DNA from: Acidobacteriota bacterium
Lineage (GTDB): Bacteria > Acidobacteriota > Blastocatellia > UBA7656
NCBI GenBank assembly: GCA_016201275.1
Contig: JACQDB010000032.1
Coordinates: 1 to 64,000, forward strand
Length of the DNA: 64,000 bases
Direction of reading: 5' to 3'
Positions 1 to 8,535 of the stretch are shown piece after piece. Under the pieces are notes generated by a model. The model did no database searches, was not told where the DNA came from, and worked only from the letters and a program-made list of their open reading frames with translations. Both the position numbers and the translations under genes were made by a program. Within the stretch, counting starts at the first letter, position 1; every line of letters starts with the position of its first letter.

Positions 1-210
1 ACGGTCGCGCTCTGGCAGAGAGCGCAGGAGGCTGGCGGCAATCTATCTCCTGCACCCTTTCAGGGCGCATAGCGTTTGCTCAACTTGATTCCAGTGCCTT
101 CAGCACTGGCTAATCTCCTACACCCCTGCGGGGCAAATGGCGTCGCTCAAATTGGCGTCGCGCAAATCGGCTACTCTCCTACACCCCGGCGGGGCAAAGC
201 AAGCTGCGTC
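1..210. repeat. Modular palindromic repeat block, copy 1 (cut by window edge)
   Basis: A run of short stem-loops joined by conserved words. One module carries GCGCTCTG...AGAGCGC, the next CACCCTTTCAGGGCGC, then CCAGTGCCTTCAGCACTGG, then two CACCCC..GGGGC hairpins preceded by CTCCTACA. The same module order recurs at 17382-17643 and 39602-40063, so this is a dispersed element rather than a one-off terminator. Its left end lies outside the window. No credible gene lies in 1-293. Confidence 0.75.
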
Positions 211-293
211 GTTCCCATCCTTCAGCCGTTTTTTTTAGCACTACCAAAGCTTAATGCGACGAATGGTTTTGAAACGGCTGCGCCTGATGAAAA

Positions 294-1934
294 TCATTCG
301 CTCGTCACTTTGATGCGGTGCAGGCCGGTTGCGCCCTTTGGGTCTGGCGCGGTGTTTTGCGAAGTTTGCAGATTGCCGCGCCCATCGGTAGCGCGCACTT
401 TAATTGTATATTGACCGGCGCTCTCAAGCGTCCACGCTTTATGCCACAACACCCAAGTGTAATTCGACAAGGCCGGTTTGATTTCGGCGCTCTGCCAGCT
501 TTTGCCGTTGTCGGTTGACACTTCGACGCGGCTGATTTGCCGATCCCCCGCGAAGGCTATGCCGGAAATGATCGCGTTGCCTTTTACCGCCGCAGCGGGC
601 GTGTCTATGCGCGACATGATTTGGTATTCGGCCTGGTCGTCCCAGCCGCGTTTTTGCCAGTAGCCTTTGAAATCAAAATCCACCGCTTCGATGCCGGTGA
701 TCCATTTGACGTTCTTCATACCGTAAATGCCCGGCACCAACAGGCGCAACGGGAAGCCGTGAATCTTTGTCAACGGCGCGCCATTCATTTCATAAACTAA
801 CAACGTCGCCGCGTTCAGCGCTCGTTCTATGCGGATCGAATCGGTGTAGCCGTCGCTGGCATACAACACAATGTCCACCACGTCCACTTGCAACCCTGCG
901 CTCGTGAGCAAATCTTGCAAGCGCACGCCGCGCCACAACGCATTGCCAATCAAGTTGCCGCCAATGGTGTTGTCTATACATTCGAGGGTGGCGTACTGTT
1001 CAACCGCGGGCAGCGCCTTGAGCGCTTCATACGTCAACGACAGCGGATTTTCAACCCGCCCCTTGACGGTCAACTGCCAGTGCTTCACATCCACATCAGG
1101 GTCAAAGGGATTTTTCGAGACTTGATAAAAATCTTCTGTGGGCGTGATTTCAAGCGCCAGTCCGTCGAGGTTCGGAAAGATGCCGTTGCCGTTTTTCACG
1201 CGCCCTGCATTGGCTTGAAACCAGGTGTCCCACAACGAGATGGCGATGTCGTAAACGCCGACCGCAAGCACAGCGAAACTTATGCCGCGCATGACTTGAC
1301 GGCGCGAGAAGCGATAATTATTGGCCGCTGCGACTTCAGGTTTTTTCGTCAACCACTTTGCCAACACCGCCAACACCGCAGTCAACAGCGCATAACTAAT
1401 CAGCAACGCCATTGCAGTGAACAAGGCTCCTTGTCGTAAACGATTGCCGAACCAGCCGCCGCCAAGCGCCGGTAAAAAACCAAGCAACGTCAACCCCCAC
1501 AGGGCTAGGCAAAAGCCCGACAACCATAACGCCTTGCGGAGGGCGGAGGGCGGAGGGCGGATTGGCGGCACGGGTATGGACGGGTCTTGGGTTGTCGTTA
1601 GCTGAGGGCTTGGGGCTGGTGAAAAGTGCTGGAGAAAGAAAAACGCCGCAGTGGTTAAGGCTGCCGCATACAACACGACGCAAGCCAGAAATGCCAGATG
1701 CTTGGCGAAAGGGCCGAAAAAACCTACGACCAGAGCGATGAAATTGATCGGTAGAATGGCGAACAAGGCTTGCGCCATTAATTCAGGAAGCAGCGGTGCA
1801 TCAAAACCAAAGCGCGCTATGAAACCAATGGCAGTGCCGACGAGCGCCGCCAATAGCGCCACTTGAAAATGCACTTCGCGCCCGGTCGGGGTCTCCGCTT
1901 GGGCTTGGCCTAAATTGAGTTGCAGAATATCCAT
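294..1934 (-). CDS. Membrane-anchored molybdopterin-dependent oxidoreductase, sulfite-oxidase family
   Basis: 546 residues. The N-terminal ~220 residues hold about five hydrophobic segments, then a twin-arginine-like SRRQVMRG followed by another hydrophobic stretch. From about residue 250 the protein matches the sulfite oxidase (SUOX/YedY-like) fold: the motif around ATLECIDNxIGGNLIG (residue ~319) contains the cysteine that ligates molybdenum in this family, and GFPLRLLVPGIYGMKNVKWI is the usual cofactor-pocket signature. The last ~100 residues resemble the Mo-cofactor oxidoreductase dimerisation domain (STDNGKSWQSA, WTLESAGQYTIKVRATD). The catalytic domain is probably periplasmic. The substrate cannot be read from sequence. 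The polytopic N-terminus is unlike soluble YedY; it could be a quinone- or haem-linked membrane module, but no clear haem ligands were identified. A mogA gene lies 12 kb away. Confidence 0.85.
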   Translation of the reverse strand: MDILQLNLGQAQAETPTGREVHFQVALLAALVGTAIGFIARFGFDAPLLPELMAQALFAILPINFIALVVGFFGPFAKHLAFLACVVLYAAALTTAAFFFLQHFSPAPSPQLTTTQDPSIPVPPIRPPPSALRKALWLSGFCLALWGLTLLGFLPALGGGWFGNRLRQGALFTAMALLISYALLTAVLAVLAKWLTKKPEVAAANNYRFSRRQVMRGISFAVLAVGVYDIAISLWDTWFQANAGRVKNGNGIFPNLDGLALEITPTEDFYQVSKNPFDPDVDVKHWQLTVKGRVENPLSLTYEALKALPAVEQYATLECIDNTIGGNLIGNALWRGVRLQDLLTSAGLQVDVVDIVLYASDGYTDSIRIERALNAATLLVYEMNGAPLTKIHGFPLRLLVPGIYGMKNVKWITGIEAVDFDFKGYWQKRGWDDQAEYQIMSRIDTPAAAVKGNAIISGIAFAGDRQISRVEVSTDNGKSWQSAEIKPALSNYTWVLWHKAWTLESAGQYTIKVRATDGRGNLQTSQNTAPDPKGATGLHRIKVTSE

Positions 1935-2116
1935 GCGCCTGATGAATAGTATAGTCGCTCATTCCTTCATGCCGAAAATCATGAAGAATATTCCCGCTGG
2001 AGTTGCAAAAAAATTAACCTGAGATTGCCGCTTTCCCGATTGCCTAGCGCCGCTTTTCAATAGTAAGCTTTCGCTTTCATCCCCTCTTAACCATTCAACA
2101 GCAGGACTATGTGCCA

Positions 2117-3160
2117 ATGAAAAATGGAGTGCCATCGCCTACCGTCACAGCGGATTTACCGGAGCCTCATGAGACCGATGCAACAGCAGCGTCAAGCGAA
2201 CAACCGTTGCTGACGCTTGAGCAAATCATCACCAATCAGTTTGTTACTTTGCAGCATCATCTGGCGGCGGCGCTCACCTCCGACGATGTGGTGGCCATAC
2301 ATAAACTGCGCGTCACCACCAGAAAGCTACAGGCCTCGCTCGATTTATTGCAGTTTGATGATGCGGGTGCGGAAGTGAAGAAGGTCAAAAAGGGGTTGCG
2401 AAATTTGCGCCGCAAGCTGTCGGCGGTTCGCAACTATGATGTCTTTCTCGACCTGCTGCAACAAGAGGCGGAAAGCCGCCGCGCCCTGCACCATCCGTTC
2501 AAGTTTTTAGGCAAAGCCTTGCAGCATCGGCGTGCCGAAAGCGCTTTGCAGATAGCGCCTGTTCTGCGCGCCCTCCAAGTCAAGCAACTGGCCAAAGCTC
2601 TTGGGTTGAAGTTGACGAAAGCAAACGCCGAAGGAAACTCGCAGGCGGTCTCGGAAGCGAAATCCCGCTCCAAATTTGCCCGCTACTTTGCTGAGGATAA
2701 AATTTTACAACACACCGCCAATCGCTTGGATCAGCGGTTAGCGGAATTTCTTTTGCTGACCGCGCAAGTTCAGCCGACCACTCACCCAGAAGAGTTGCAT
2801 CAACTGCGAATCGCCGCCAAGCGGCTGCGTTACCTGTTGGAGATTGCCGCTGAAATGGGTTACGGCGAAAGCCTTGCGGCCTTGCGGTGGTTGCGTGCGT
2901 TGCAGGATAAAATCGGCGACTGGCATGACCTGGAAGCGCTGGAAAGCGAAATCATCAATATTGCCGGACGGCGAAAATTTATACGCAAGCACTTGGAAGA
3001 AGCGAGCGCCATACTGGTGGCGGCAGTGCATCTGCAAAAGAAAAAGCAGACGCTGGCGCAGCCTCTGTTTCCGATTAAGGTGCCGAAAACTCTGGCGCGG
3101 AGCGCAAATCGAGTTGCTAATTCTCTGCATCAGGCTTCACAATCTGAAGTCGAACCATGA
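2117..3160 (+). CDS. CHAD domain protein
   Basis: About 347 residues. Two helical halves carry the conserved CHAD signatures: AIHKLRVTTRKLQASLDLL near residue 60 and ELHQLRIAAKRLRYLLEIA near residue 230, each with the histidine/arginine/lysine pattern expected to bind polyphosphate. CHAD domains are known to bind inorganic polyphosphate and often accompany CYTH triphosphatases; no CYTH domain is fused or adjacent here. A GTG at 2111 is in frame, but AGGA at 2103-2106 is better spaced for the ATG at 2117, which I prefer. The stop overlaps the start of the next gene (ATGA), so the two are translationally coupled. Confidence 0.88.
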   Translation: MKNGVPSPTVTADLPEPHETDATAASSEQPLLTLEQIITNQFVTLQHHLAAALTSDDVVAIHKLRVTTRKLQASLDLLQFDDAGAEVKKVKKGLRNLRRKLSAVRNYDVFLDLLQQEAESRRALHHPFKFLGKALQHRRAESALQIAPVLRALQVKQLAKALGLKLTKANAEGNSQAVSEAKSRSKFARYFAEDKILQHTANRLDQRLAEFLLLTAQVQPTTHPEELHQLRIAAKRLRYLLEIAAEMGYGESLAALRWLRALQDKIGDWHDLEALESEIINIAGRRKFIRKHLEEASAILVAAVHLQKKKQTLAQPLFPIKVPKTLARSANRVANSLHQASQSEVEP

Positions 3161-4737
3161 GCCAGACCGCCAACCCTGAAGCGCGCCATCGCCTATCGAA
3201 TCTTCTCGTTGCACTACTCGCCATACTCTTTGTAACGGCTTTGCTGATCGTCTGCAACGGCGGCATACGCGTCGGCTTTTCCAATCACACGGGGTTGCTG
3301 CCGGTGGTGCGCCGCCTGCTGGACGCCAACTATCTGCCCGATAATTTCAGCATCACGCTCAGGCTCTATCATCATCGCAGCTTTGTTTATATGGTTGCCG
3401 CTTTGGCGAAATTCTTTGGCGAAGACAATGCCCTGATTTTGCTCAGTGTTCTCGGTTATCTGTTTCTCAGCGCCGCTATGTATGCGCTGTGTCGCAGTAT
3501 GAAATTGCCGACGCTGGCCTACCTCGCCTTCGCTTTTCTGGTAGCGATGAGCATCGCCTGGACAGGGTTTGGTTTGGAGGCCAACACCTTTTTGGGCAAT
3601 CGAGAAACTCAACCGCCGATTTTTGCTCACGCCGCTTTGTTGCTGTCGTTGGCCAGTTATCTGCGCCAGCGCTTTCGCTGCGCTGCCTTGTTTGCTGGCC
3701 TGGTGTTGCTCTTTCATTTACAGATAGGCTTTGCGTTTGCCCTGATTTTATTGCCTTTTTTCGTGCTTCACGTAAAACAATTCGGCGTTAAAGAAGCGTT
3801 CGTGGTGATGGCGCTTTATCTGTTGCCCGCAGTCGTAGCCTTGTTCGATGTGCCGCTGATGCTCGAACGCGGATTGGTCAAGCAGCCTTTTACGCTCACC
3901 GATATTAATTTTCGCCAGCCCTGGCACTTTGAATTGAAAGCGCCGCAGGCGGTCTTCTGGTTTGTCGCGCATTTGCTGATTCTGGCGGCGGTTTATTGGT
4001 GGTTGCGTCGCCACAAAAAAGCGGAGAGCCAGGCTGTAGGCGTGGTGTTATGGGTCAGCTTGGCGATTACGGCGCTCTCGTTGCTGCATCTGACGGATTA
4101 TTACGTTGTGAAAATCGGGTCGTTGGTGAAGTTTCAATTTTTACGTATGAGCGTGTTGGTCACGGTCTTTGGCGCGTTGTCGTTGGTCGTTTTGGTCAAC
4201 GCCGTAGTCAAGGAAAAAGCCAAGTCCGCAACTCTTATCGCCAATCTCAGCCTGATGCTGTTGGCCACTGTGCTGTATGCCATACCGGCAACGCGGCAAG
4301 GCATGACGTATAAATTTGCCATCGAAAAATATGCCGAGCAGAATTCCAATTGGGTCAACGCCTGTTTGTGGATTCGTCAGAACACGCCGCCGAATGCGGT
4401 GTTTTTATCGCCTCCCGGCACGGACGGTTTTATCTATCTGGCCAGCCGTTCCAATGTTGTGGAATTTAAGATCAACCCCGACGGGGCGCAGTATTTGCAG
4501 GAATGGTACGGGCGTTTGCGCGATTTGGCGGGCGGCACGTTGCCGGATCGCCAAGGCTTTGCCAATGCTCCTCTGCTCAATAAAGCCTATGCCGCGTTGA
4601 GCGATGAGCAATTGCTGGCGCTGGCCCAACGCTATCAGGCAAGCTATGCCTTGCTGCCGAAATCATCAACCACAAATCTCGAAGTCGTTTACGAAAACGC
4701 CGCCTATAAATTGGTGATTCTGGCGCGCCATCGCTAA
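3157..4737 (+). CDS. Polytopic membrane protein (glycosyltransferase-C-like or DUF6798-like)
   Basis: 526 residues with about ten to eleven membrane segments, the first at residues ~15-38 and the last ending near 380. A soluble C-terminal tail of ~150 residues follows, containing NTPPNAVFLSPPGTDGFIYL, a pattern seen at the start of the extracytoplasmic tail in many integral membrane sugar transferases and in DUF6798 proteins. It begins inside the CHAD stop codon (ATGA overlap at 3157), which implies co-translation. The role is unknown; envelope glycan or lipid modification is a guess from topology only. Confidence 0.7.
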   Translation: MSQTANPEARHRLSNLLVALLAILFVTALLIVCNGGIRVGFSNHTGLLPVVRRLLDANYLPDNFSITLRLYHHRSFVYMVAALAKFFGEDNALILLSVLGYLFLSAAMYALCRSMKLPTLAYLAFAFLVAMSIAWTGFGLEANTFLGNRETQPPIFAHAALLLSLASYLRQRFRCAALFAGLVLLFHLQIGFAFALILLPFFVLHVKQFGVKEAFVVMALYLLPAVVALFDVPLMLERGLVKQPFTLTDINFRQPWHFELKAPQAVFWFVAHLLILAAVYWWLRRHKKAESQAVGVVLWVSLAITALSLLHLTDYYVVKIGSLVKFQFLRMSVLVTVFGALSLVVLVNAVVKEKAKSATLIANLSLMLLATVLYAIPATRQGMTYKFAIEKYAEQNSNWVNACLWIRQNTPPNAVFLSPPGTDGFIYLASRSNVVEFKINPDGAQYLQEWYGRLRDLAGGTLPDRQGFANAPLLNKAYAALSDEQLLALAQRYQASYALLPKSSTTNLEVVYENAAYKLVILARHR

Positions 4738-4831
4738 TCGCGGATCCCCTGCGACTAGCGACACAAGGAATCACTGCGATTCACGCAGATGGTTCAGCAC
4801 CAGATTAATAAGCCGTTTTATCAAGGTTTTT

Positions 4832-5533
4832 TTACTGCGAGACCAAGGTCGAGGCGGATTCAATGCTCCATTGACCCGGCACTCGCGATCCCACCTCGGC
4901 GCTGGTGGAAGCCGCTTGATAGCCCGCATACAAGGCCAGCGCATTGCCCATTTCCCACGCTGCCAGCGCATTGAATAATCTAAGACTGGCGGTGGGCGGA
5001 TCGCTGAAAAACCGATCTGCCGTCACACACACGGCGCGAATCGCTCTGCCATCGGTGGTGCCCACAGCCCAGAAATCCGGCGCATAACCGGGAACCTGAA
5101 ACGGCACGGCTTCCAGCGTCACCAACAGGGAAGAGGGATCGAATCGTCTGGCGGCCTCGGCACAATTGAGTTTCGCTCCCGGCAAAGTATAGCTTCCGGC
5201 GCTCAACCACTTTGCCTGGATTTCGCTGTAGGCATTATCCAGCCACAGCGGAATAAAATTGCCGACCGTCATCTGTGCGGCAAAATCTCTGAACGGGTCA
5301 ATGATATGTTCCGCGTTGCGCTCAAACATACGGTTGACGGTCTTCTTGATGCGATTCTTGCGCGGCATATCAAAGCCGTTGGCCTGATAGCTGATGCGAA
5401 AATCCGTTGAGGTTTTGATCGGGCATAGTTGTGCTTCACCCAAGAAAGGCCACCAGGAGGGAGCGCTTTGCATGGTTGGCATGAACAATGCCGGGGCGGC
5501 GGCTAAGGCCGAGAGAAACTGTCGTCTTTGCAT
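4832..5533 (-). CDS. Tat-exported protein of unknown function
   Basis: About 233 residues. The N-terminus MQRRQFLSALAAAPALF is a twin-arginine signal (RRxFL followed by a hydrophobic stretch), so export as a folded protein is likely. The mature part has no motif I recognise; it contains conserved-looking segments around NRMFERNAEHIIDPF and the FWAVGTTDGRAIRAV stretch. I chose the ATG at 5533 over the in-frame TTG at 5542 because the twin-arginine pair then sits at residues 3-4; AGGAG lies about 11 bases upstream. It converges on the plus-strand membrane-protein gene, whose stop lies about 95 bases away. Confidence 0.7.
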   Translation of the reverse strand: MQRRQFLSALAAAPALFMPTMQSAPSWWPFLGEAQLCPIKTSTDFRISYQANGFDMPRKNRIKKTVNRMFERNAEHIIDPFRDFAAQMTVGNFIPLWLDNAYSEIQAKWLSAGSYTLPGAKLNCAEAARRFDPSSLLVTLEAVPFQVPGYAPDFWAVGTTDGRAIRAVCVTADRFFSDPPTASLRLFNALAAWEMGNALALYAGYQAASTSAEVGSRVPGQWSIESASTLVSQ

Positions 5534-5610
5534 GGGGGGCAAGTCTCCTTCACTTCAGGGTGATGAAATTTATTTAGTCCGCTTCGCCTTGGTGGTTGGC
5601 GGGGCGCAAT

Positions 5611-5637
5611 AACTTCATCAACTTCATCAACTTCATC
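5611..5637 (+). repeat. 9-bp tandem repeat, three perfect copies
   Basis: AACTTCATC is repeated three times head to tail, followed by a degenerate copy. It lies outside genes. No function is evident. Confidence 0.9.
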
Positions 5638-6179
5638 AGCGACATCGCATCATTCGCCAAGCGGCTGTCGGCTTGGTATCGCCGCGCCACGGTGAATCAA
5701 GGCGCAGAAGAGGGTGGCGTCTTGATAGCACCGCATAGCCGTTATGTTTGCTTGCGTCGAACAAAGCGATCTCGATTTTGGCCTGCGTACCAACTGCCGG
5801 TAGGAGCGTGTTGGCTTCAGGCGCGGTTGCTTTCGTGATTGTTTGAATCGTCCCGCTTTCTTCAGGAATCCATCAAGACAACGATGGGTTTGCGGTTCGA
5901 CCTCAATCGCCGTATGAAGGGTTGATGACCATCAGGCGATTGGCTCGGAAAGGGGTACGGATTCATTGCTAAGGTCTTAGCAATGCAGAAGCCCGGGTGG
6001 AGGGTTCTGAAAGGTAAGGAGAACAGTGTGTCTATCCACGGGGGCAAATCAATACAATGCCAGACGCGGCTATGGTAGCCTCTTGAGATAGGTAATAGCA
6101 AGCAAAATCAACTTCACTGAAATTAAAAAAAATAATGAAAAAAGTCCCTAAATAGGCCATTTTTTCACGGGTTTTTCAA

Positions 6180-6188
6180 TGTTATACT
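6180..6188 (+). promoter_or_regulatory. Candidate extended -10 promoter element
   Basis: TGTTATACT fits the TGnTATAAT pattern of an extended -10. There is no good -35 element. It would fire into the gene-free GC-rich stretch, which is why it is noted as a possible RNA promoter. Confidence 0.3.
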
Positions 6189-6629
6189 GAAGCCTTTTTT
6201 TACCACATTGGGCGGGAGTTTCGCGCCATCAAGCAGGGCGCACGACCTGGCCGGTCTGTTGATTGTGGGCAAGACTGATCAAGTCGCGCTCTTGTCTTAT
6301 GGTTGCAGTTGCCATCGCTAATACGAAGCGTGGGCTTGCGGCGGCGCGTGCGTAACGTGTTGGTTCAGCTAACTCAACATCTCGTAAAGGGGGTGCAGAT
6401 TCGATTCACGCGCTGCATAGCCGTGCGCTTCAAGCGGCAGCGCGACGTAGCACGCCGTTGCAAGAGCGTTGCGGTGATTCCACTGAAGTGAGGGGGTGAG
6501 CCGTAGCTCAAAAAGTCACCGTGCGGTCAGGCCGATAGACGCGTTGGCCCGCTTGGTGCAGGTCTTTCGGCAGCAACAGGGAAGCCCGAAATCAGTGGCC
6601 AGCGCAAGGTTGGATTGCGGATTTGCACT

Positions 6630-7079
6630 TCACCCTTGTGGCTCGCTCTCCGGCTCGATTTCGTACCGCGAGGTGATGATAGTCGAACCGTGTAACATCG
6701 CCGAGACGCTACAATATTTGCTCTCCGATAATTCGATGGCGCGGGCGACGGCCTTGACGTCTAGTTGATAGCCCTTCAGTTTATGGATGATTTCGATGTG
6801 AGTATAAATGCGCGGGTGTTCATCGCGGCGCTGTCCACGCACTTCGATTTCATAAGCGGTCACGCGCTGGCGTTTTTTCTGTAGGATCGAAGAGACATCG
6901 GCTCCGGTGCAGCCGCCCAAGGCAATCAGCAGTAATTCCATAGGCGTAGCGGCGGTCGAGTGGTCGTGAGCAAAGCTGGCGATGACGGCATGGCCGGAAG
7001 GCGATTCGCCAATAAACTGATCTTCACCGGCGTAGCGTAATCTTGCGACTTTCACTTCAGGGGCATTTTCTTCAGACAT
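6630..7079 (-). CDS. OsmC/Ohr family protein
   Basis: 149 residues from the ATG at 7079 (GAGGAGA upstream); an in-frame start 14 codons earlier at 7121 is less likely. The sequence has the OsmC layout: an N-terminal beta segment, then SFAHDHSTAATPMELLLIALGGCTG with the family cysteine, and a second region ending ELSESKYCSVSAMLHG with the second cysteine. Such paired cysteines reduce organic hydroperoxides in OsmC/Ohr proteins. This member groups by eye with the OsmC-like rather than the strict Ohr branch. It lies on the minus strand, downstream of the tRNA-Leu gene in transcription order, and may be read through from it. Confidence 0.9.
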   Translation of the reverse strand: MSEENAPEVKVARLRYAGEDQFIGESPSGHAVIASFAHDHSTAATPMELLLIALGGCTGADVSSILQKKRQRVTAYEIEVRGQRRDEHPRIYTHIEIIHKLKGYQLDVKAVARAIELSESKYCSVSAMLHGSTIITSRYEIEPESEPQG

Positions 7080-7257
7080 AGTTTCTCCTCGGCAGTATGG
7101 CAGAAGAAATATATCGCTCAAAGTCTATTGAGACAATCTGAGAACAAGGAATAAGAAGTTGGGGAAATCGAAGATGATGAAAAGACAGAACGTGATTGCT
7201 TGGAGGTGGGAAGGGAAGCCGCGAGAAATTAATGAGAAATCGTAAATAGTTTGGTGA

Positions 7258-7338
7258 TGGGGATGGAGAGACTCGAACTCTCACGGGTTGCCCCACACGC
7301 CCCTCAAACGTGAGCGTATACCATTTCGCCACATCCCC
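7258..7338 (-). tRNA. tRNA-Leu (anticodon GAG)
   Basis: The minus strand folds as an 81-base class II tRNA. Acceptor GGGGATG pairs with CATCCCC, the D-arm is GCG...CGC, and the anticodon stem CACGT/GCGTG closes the loop TTGAGGG with anticodon GAG. A GGG...CCC variable arm and the T-arm GAGAG-TTCGAGT-CTCTC follow. The discriminator is A, as in bacterial tRNA-Leu. CCA is not encoded. It lies downstream of secG with an HNH gene in between; secG next to tRNA-Leu(GAG) is also the order in Escherichia coli (secG-leuU). Confidence 0.96.
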
Positions 7339-7379
7339 ATATTCTATTTCTTTCTCAAAAATCAATAGCCACTACTGCG

Positions 7380-7919
7380 CTACACAGACTGCTTGCGCTT
7401 TTGCCGATAATGACTCATCCATCTTTTACAAGTCGTTACATCGGTCAAGCCCAAACTATTGCCAAAGGTTGATGTTTGGCTATGACAATTCGGACAGAGA
7501 AATCGAAGGTTTGCTCTGCGATTATCGTGCCGATGACCGTTGATATGATCAATCGTCAACATCAAGGGCTTACCATTCCATATCGCTTCAATGCCGCACA
7601 TCGCACACTGGAATGGCATTCCTATTTCAAGCATGGCGCGCCGCAGTTTAAAAGCTTTTTCTGGGTGAGCCAACGGGTCGCGTAATATCAATATCTGTTC
7701 CGCCGAAGCTTTTTCCGGGCCTTTGTGCTGGTCGCCACGATTCCTCGCCTGCCCCAGAAAGTGATCGGTGCGGATGCCATATTGTTGCACCAACCGTTTA
7801 ATATTACACTGCGAACCGCCGGTTTGTTTCAATCCCAGACGCCGCAGCACTTCGGCATACGAGAGCGATGCTTCCACCAAGGGTCTGAGCATCTCCGCAC
7901 TATATTTTCGTTGCGGCAT
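7380..7919 (-). CDS. HNH endonuclease
   Basis: 179 residues from the ATG at 7919. The N-terminal ~60 residues (YSAEMLRPLVEASLSYAEVL...) look like a small helix-turn-helix DNA-binding region common in phage-type HNH proteins. The C-terminal half holds the HNH core: CAMCG, then LTIDHINGHRHDNRRANLRF, then LCPNCHSQT, giving the two CxxC zinc pairs and the catalytic histidines. An in-frame TTG at 7955 would add 12 residues; AGGAGGT lies 16 bases before it, too far to be convincing. It sits 41 bases from tRNA-Leu, between secG and the tRNA, and is probably a free-standing homing-type or mobile nuclease. Confidence 0.88.
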   Translation of the reverse strand: MPQRKYSAEMLRPLVEASLSYAEVLRRLGLKQTGGSQCNIKRLVQQYGIRTDHFLGQARNRGDQHKGPEKASAEQILILRDPLAHPEKAFKLRRAMLEIGMPFQCAMCGIEAIWNGKPLMLTIDHINGHRHDNRRANLRFLCPNCHSQTSTFGNSLGLTDVTTCKRWMSHYRQKRKQSV

Positions 7920-8054
7920 ACAGGATTTATATGCGGGAACATTCGTCGTCGTCAATCTTCAATAACGACTACCTCCTACACCCCCACAAGCAAAAGATGA
8001 ATCAACTTGACAAAGAACAATGCGCGAACGCTGATGAAAAAAACTCAATCAAAC

Positions 8055-8519
8055 CTACTTGGGCTTTTTGTTATCCGTCGGTTTGGCCTCTGGCTTTTTC
8101 GCCTCGCCCGGTTTCGCTGCCGGTTTGTCGCTGCTCTTGGGCGCAGCATTGCCAGTCGCAGGCGTTGTCGGAGTTGCTGCCGGAGCCACTGGCGGCGCGG
8201 CATCCGTTGGCGTCAAGGTCGTCGGCATACTGGCATCAGGCGCGGGTTGCGTCGAAGCGGGGCCTACGCCTTCACCCAGAGACTTCTTGGAAAACAACCC
8301 CGGTATCGAAAACAGAAAAGCGATTAAGAAGAAACAGATCGCTGCCGCGATAGTAATTTTGGCCAACACCGTTTGCGTGCCGCGTGGGCCGAAGGCCGAA
8401 GAATTCGCGCCGCCGCCGCCAAAGACTCCCGACGCATCCGATTTACTCGGCTGCAACAGCACGAACATAATCAATACGAAACAGGAAATGATATAGAGTG
8501 TGATTAACAGATAATACAA
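8055..8519 (-). CDS. secG: Preprotein translocase subunit SecG
   Basis: 154 residues. Two membrane segments (residues ~4-23 and ~52-74) flank the SecG loop motif LLQPSKSDASGVFGGGGANS followed by FGPRGTQTVLAKIT. SecG is an integral subunit of the SecYEG channel and speeds protein export. The C-terminal ~75 residues are an Ala/Pro/Lys-rich tail, longer than in most SecG proteins. The apparent start is a TTG with GAGG about ten bases upstream; no ATG fits. It ends the gap-pgk-lipoprotein-tpiA run, a common secG location. Confidence 0.93.
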   Translation of the reverse strand: MYYLLITLYIISCFVLIMFVLLQPSKSDASGVFGGGGANSSAFGPRGTQTVLAKITIAAAICFFLIAFLFSIPGLFSKKSLGEGVGPASTQPAPDASMPTTLTPTDAAPPVAPAATPTTPATGNAAPKSSDKPAAKPGEAKKPEAKPTDNKKPK

Positions 8520-8535
8520 TGTTTCCGCCTCTTGC

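Larger units (their letters stand above)
5534..6629. other. 1.1-kb intergenic region without a credible gene
   Basis: Both flanking genes are on the minus strand. No open frame here looks like a protein: the short frames are arginine-rich and lack start signals. The region holds a three-copy 9-bp repeat at 5611-5637, a candidate extended -10 at 6180-6188 and a GC-rich stretch (about 6200-6600) with several possible stems. It may carry a structured RNA or a decayed gene; I cannot assign one. Confidence 0.5.

Noticed and set aside
6303-6491. Arg-rich small ORF and a tmRNA-like tag reading (ANTKRGLAAARA) near 6310
   Set aside because: The residues do not form a tmRNA: there is no pairing acceptor, and the GATTCGATTC near 6390 has no pairing T-stem. 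The ORF has no start signal or family.
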